From contig NZ_BBIT01000014.1 of assembly GCF_000730625.1 (NCBI RefSeq), positions 248,001 to 312,000 of the forward strand: a stretch of DNA of 64,000 nt, given 5' to 3'. Position 1 is the first letter of the stretch, and every line of letters begins with the position of its first letter. The notes under the pieces are model-generated. The model was given only the letters and a program-made list of their open reading frames with translations. It was not told the origin of the DNA and did no database searches. Positions 62,097-64,000 of the stretch are shown here, piece after piece. Made by a program: the position numbers and the translations under genes. The stretch is from Pseudomonas oryzihabitans NBRC 102199 (lineage in GTDB: Bacteria > Pseudomonadota > Gammaproteobacteria > Pseudomonadales > Pseudomonadaceae).

Positions 62097-62948
62097 ATGC
62101 AAACGTTTCGTCTGGTGATCGCCTGTCCGGACGGGGTAGGTATCGTGGCCAAGGTCAGCAACTTCCTGGCGACCTATAACGGCTGGATTACCGAAGCGAG
62201 TCACCATTCGGATACGGAGAGTGGCTGGTTCTTCATGCGCCATGAGATCCGCGCCGATTCACTGCCCTTCGATCTGGCCGGCTTCAGTCAGGCCTTCGCA
62301 CCCATCGCACGGGAATTCTCCATGCAATGGCGGATCACCGATTCGGCCCAGCGCAAGCGCGTGGTGCTCATGGCCAGTCGCGAATCCCACTGCCTGGCCG
62401 ACCTGTTGCACCGCTGGCACAGCGGCGAGCTGGATTGCGAGATCCCCTGCGTCATCTCCAACCACGACACCCTGCGCAGCATGGTCGAATGGCACGGCAT
62501 TCCCTTCTTCCATGTGCCGGTCGATCCCGCCAACAAGCAGCCGGCCTTCGACGAGGTCTCGCGGCTGATCGATCTGCACCAGGCCGATACCGTGGTCCTG
62601 GCGCGCTACATGCAGATCCTGCCGCCGGATCTCTGCGCGCGCTATGCCCACCAGGTGATCAACATCCACCACAGCTTCCTGCCGTCCTTTGTCGGGGCCA
62701 AGCCCTATCACCAGGCGGCACAGCGCGGCGTCAAGCTGATCGGCGCCACCTGCCACTACGTGACCGAAGAGCTGGATGCCGGGCCAATCATTGAGCAGGA
62801 CGTGGAACGCGTCAGCCACCGGGACAACGTCGAAGACATGGTGCGCCTGGGCAAGGACGTCGAGAAGATGGTGCTGTCGCGCGGCCTGAGATACCACCTG
62901 CAAGAGCGGGTCATGGTTCATGGCAACAAGACCGTCATCTTCGACTGA
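62097..62948 (+). CDS. purU: Formyltetrahydrofolate deformylase
   Basis: Enzyme of 283 residues that releases formate from 10-formyl-THF, balancing one-carbon pools and supplying formate. An N-terminal ACT domain (MQTFRLVIACPDGVGIVAKV) senses methionine or glycine in known cases. The catalytic half has the Asn/His/Asp set in NIHHSFLPSF and ATCHYVTEELDAGPII. The upstream extension of the frame is not coding. Confidence 0.95.
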   Translation: MQTFRLVIACPDGVGIVAKVSNFLATYNGWITEASHHSDTESGWFFMRHEIRADSLPFDLAGFSQAFAPIAREFSMQWRITDSAQRKRVVLMASRESHCLADLLHRWHSGELDCEIPCVISNHDTLRSMVEWHGIPFFHVPVDPANKQPAFDEVSRLIDLHQADTVVLARYMQILPPDLCARYAHQVINIHHSFLPSFVGAKPYHQAAQRGVKLIGATCHYVTEELDAGPIIEQDVERVSHRDNVEDMVRLGKDVEKMVLSRGLRYHLQERVMVHGNKTVIFD

Positions 62949-63171
62949 CCACGAACGGCCAGCGGCGGCGCCCGGTACCGCGGCGCCGCCACCGCGCCTG
63001 GGCGAGGGCTGCCTGGCGCGCTATGACCTGCAGGCCATGATGGAAGAGGGCGGCGCCGACTTCAGTGCCGCTGCCGCGCTCTGGCAGCAACTGCAGGCAC
63101 GGCAAGAGCACGAGGACGTCGCAGAGGACGCCCCGGACAGCAGGGATACGGACTCGACTCAGGCGTCTTGA
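62920..63171 (+). CDS. Small hypothetical protein overlapping purU (83 aa)
   Basis: Possible gene beginning 29 bases inside purU in another frame. The product has a Ser/Pro/Ala-rich start and a better-formed second half (LGEGCLARYDLQAMMEEGGA and ALWQQLQARQ). No family recognised. The last 13 bases overlap the convergent 73-aa gene, so at least one of the two may have a shorter form or be false. Confidence 0.45.
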   Translation: MATRPSSSTDHERPAAAPGTAAPPPRLGEGCLARYDLQAMMEEGGADFSAAAALWQQLQARQEHEDVAEDAPDSRDTDSTQAS

Positions 63172-63380
63172 GCGGTGGCCTCGGCGCTGGTCTTGGCCTT
63201 GAGATCGGCGATCTTGCGTACCTCGGAGGCGAACACCTCGTCCTGCACGGTCGGCCGTTTCTTCCAGGGCTTGCGGTCGGGCTTGGGTTGAGCGGCGTAG
63301 GTGACGATTTCGCCACCGTAGACATCCTGATAGCGCTGGGCCTGGCGTTCCAGTTCAGCGCGAAGTTGATCTTTGGTCAC
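63159..63380 (-). CDS. Small hypothetical protein (73 aa)
   Basis: Soluble, strongly charged protein starting MTKDQLRAELERQAQRYQDV, with a middle proline/lysine-rich PKPDRKPWKKRPTVQDEVF. The composition and even distribution of charge look like a real conserved Pseudomonas small protein. No family name can be given. It lies between purU and nadC. Confidence 0.65.
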   Translation of the reverse strand: MTKDQLRAELERQAQRYQDVYGGEIVTYAAQPKPDRKPWKKRPTVQDEVFASEVRKIADLKAKTSAEATAQDA

Positions 63381-63489
63381 GGGTTCGATCTTGTTCGAGT
63401 GTCGCGAGAGGCGAGCGGTCGTCAGGACCGCTCGAAGCCGTTGCGCAAAGGGCGCGGCTGCGGAGTCTAGCCGCCGCGAGGTCCTTTGC

Positions 63490-64000
<511 letters not shown>

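Overview
The window is high-GC chromosomal DNA from a Pseudomonas. The mraZ-to-lpxC cell-wall and division cluster, the LpoA/YraN/DiaA/BON block, MvaT, class A RNase P RNA and the sbcB-mvaT-purU order all fit that genus, and the proteins closely resemble the P. aeruginosa versions I remember. A relative of P. oryzihabitans is possible, but that is a guess. I see no rRNA, tRNA, CRISPR array, prophage or intact insertion sequence. Most of the window is core genome.

Layout. 1-9.4 kb: mutM (cut by the left edge), a secreted cytochrome c, a 170-bp palindromic element, a four-gene MarR-OMF-EmrA-EmrB efflux operon on the minus strand, then a lipase-like hydrolase, a secreted protein, a 2OG-Fe(II) oxygenase and a TudS-like desulfurase. 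9.4-17.7 kb: a xanthine/uracil-type permease, a chemoreceptor, and a porin-frcB-frcC-frcA sugar import operon that closely resembles rhizobial fructose transporters. 17.7-24.9 kb: ilvD, lipoproteins including OsmE, an AmiC-type amidase, a sulfite-oxidase-like enzyme, DolP and DiaA-like proteins. 24.9-28.6 kb: yraN, lpoA, rsmI and rnpB.

28.7-45.7 kb is the division and cell-wall (dcw) cluster: mraZ, rsmH, ftsL, ftsI, murE, murF, mraY, murD, ftsW, murG, murC, ftsQ, ftsA, ftsZ, lpxC. Genes overlap or nearly touch up to ftsQ, so they are probably co-transcribed and translationally coupled from an MraZ-controlled promoter. The ddlB gene expected between murC and ftsQ is absent. A 21-codon ORF with a perfect hairpin sits in its place.

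45.7-64 kb: HopJ/DUF1244 pair, FolM, a membrane-anchored monooxygenase-fold protein, a flavodoxin, LrgA/LrgB, a SirB1-like protein, PsiE, a SWIM/SNF2 helicase, a 56-aa membrane protein, pyruvate kinase, a small lipoprotein, a PilZ protein, a compact DUF4350-MoxR-DUF58-like operon, sbcB, mvaT, purU, two small unknown genes and nadC (cut by the right edge).

The observations most worth following are the ddlB-less murC-ftsQ junction, the palindromic element inserted exactly between two convergent stop codons, the layered promoter in front of the porin-frc operon, twin palindromes in front of marR, the four-repeat MraZ operator, and the degenerate ATPase motifs of the MoxR protein.
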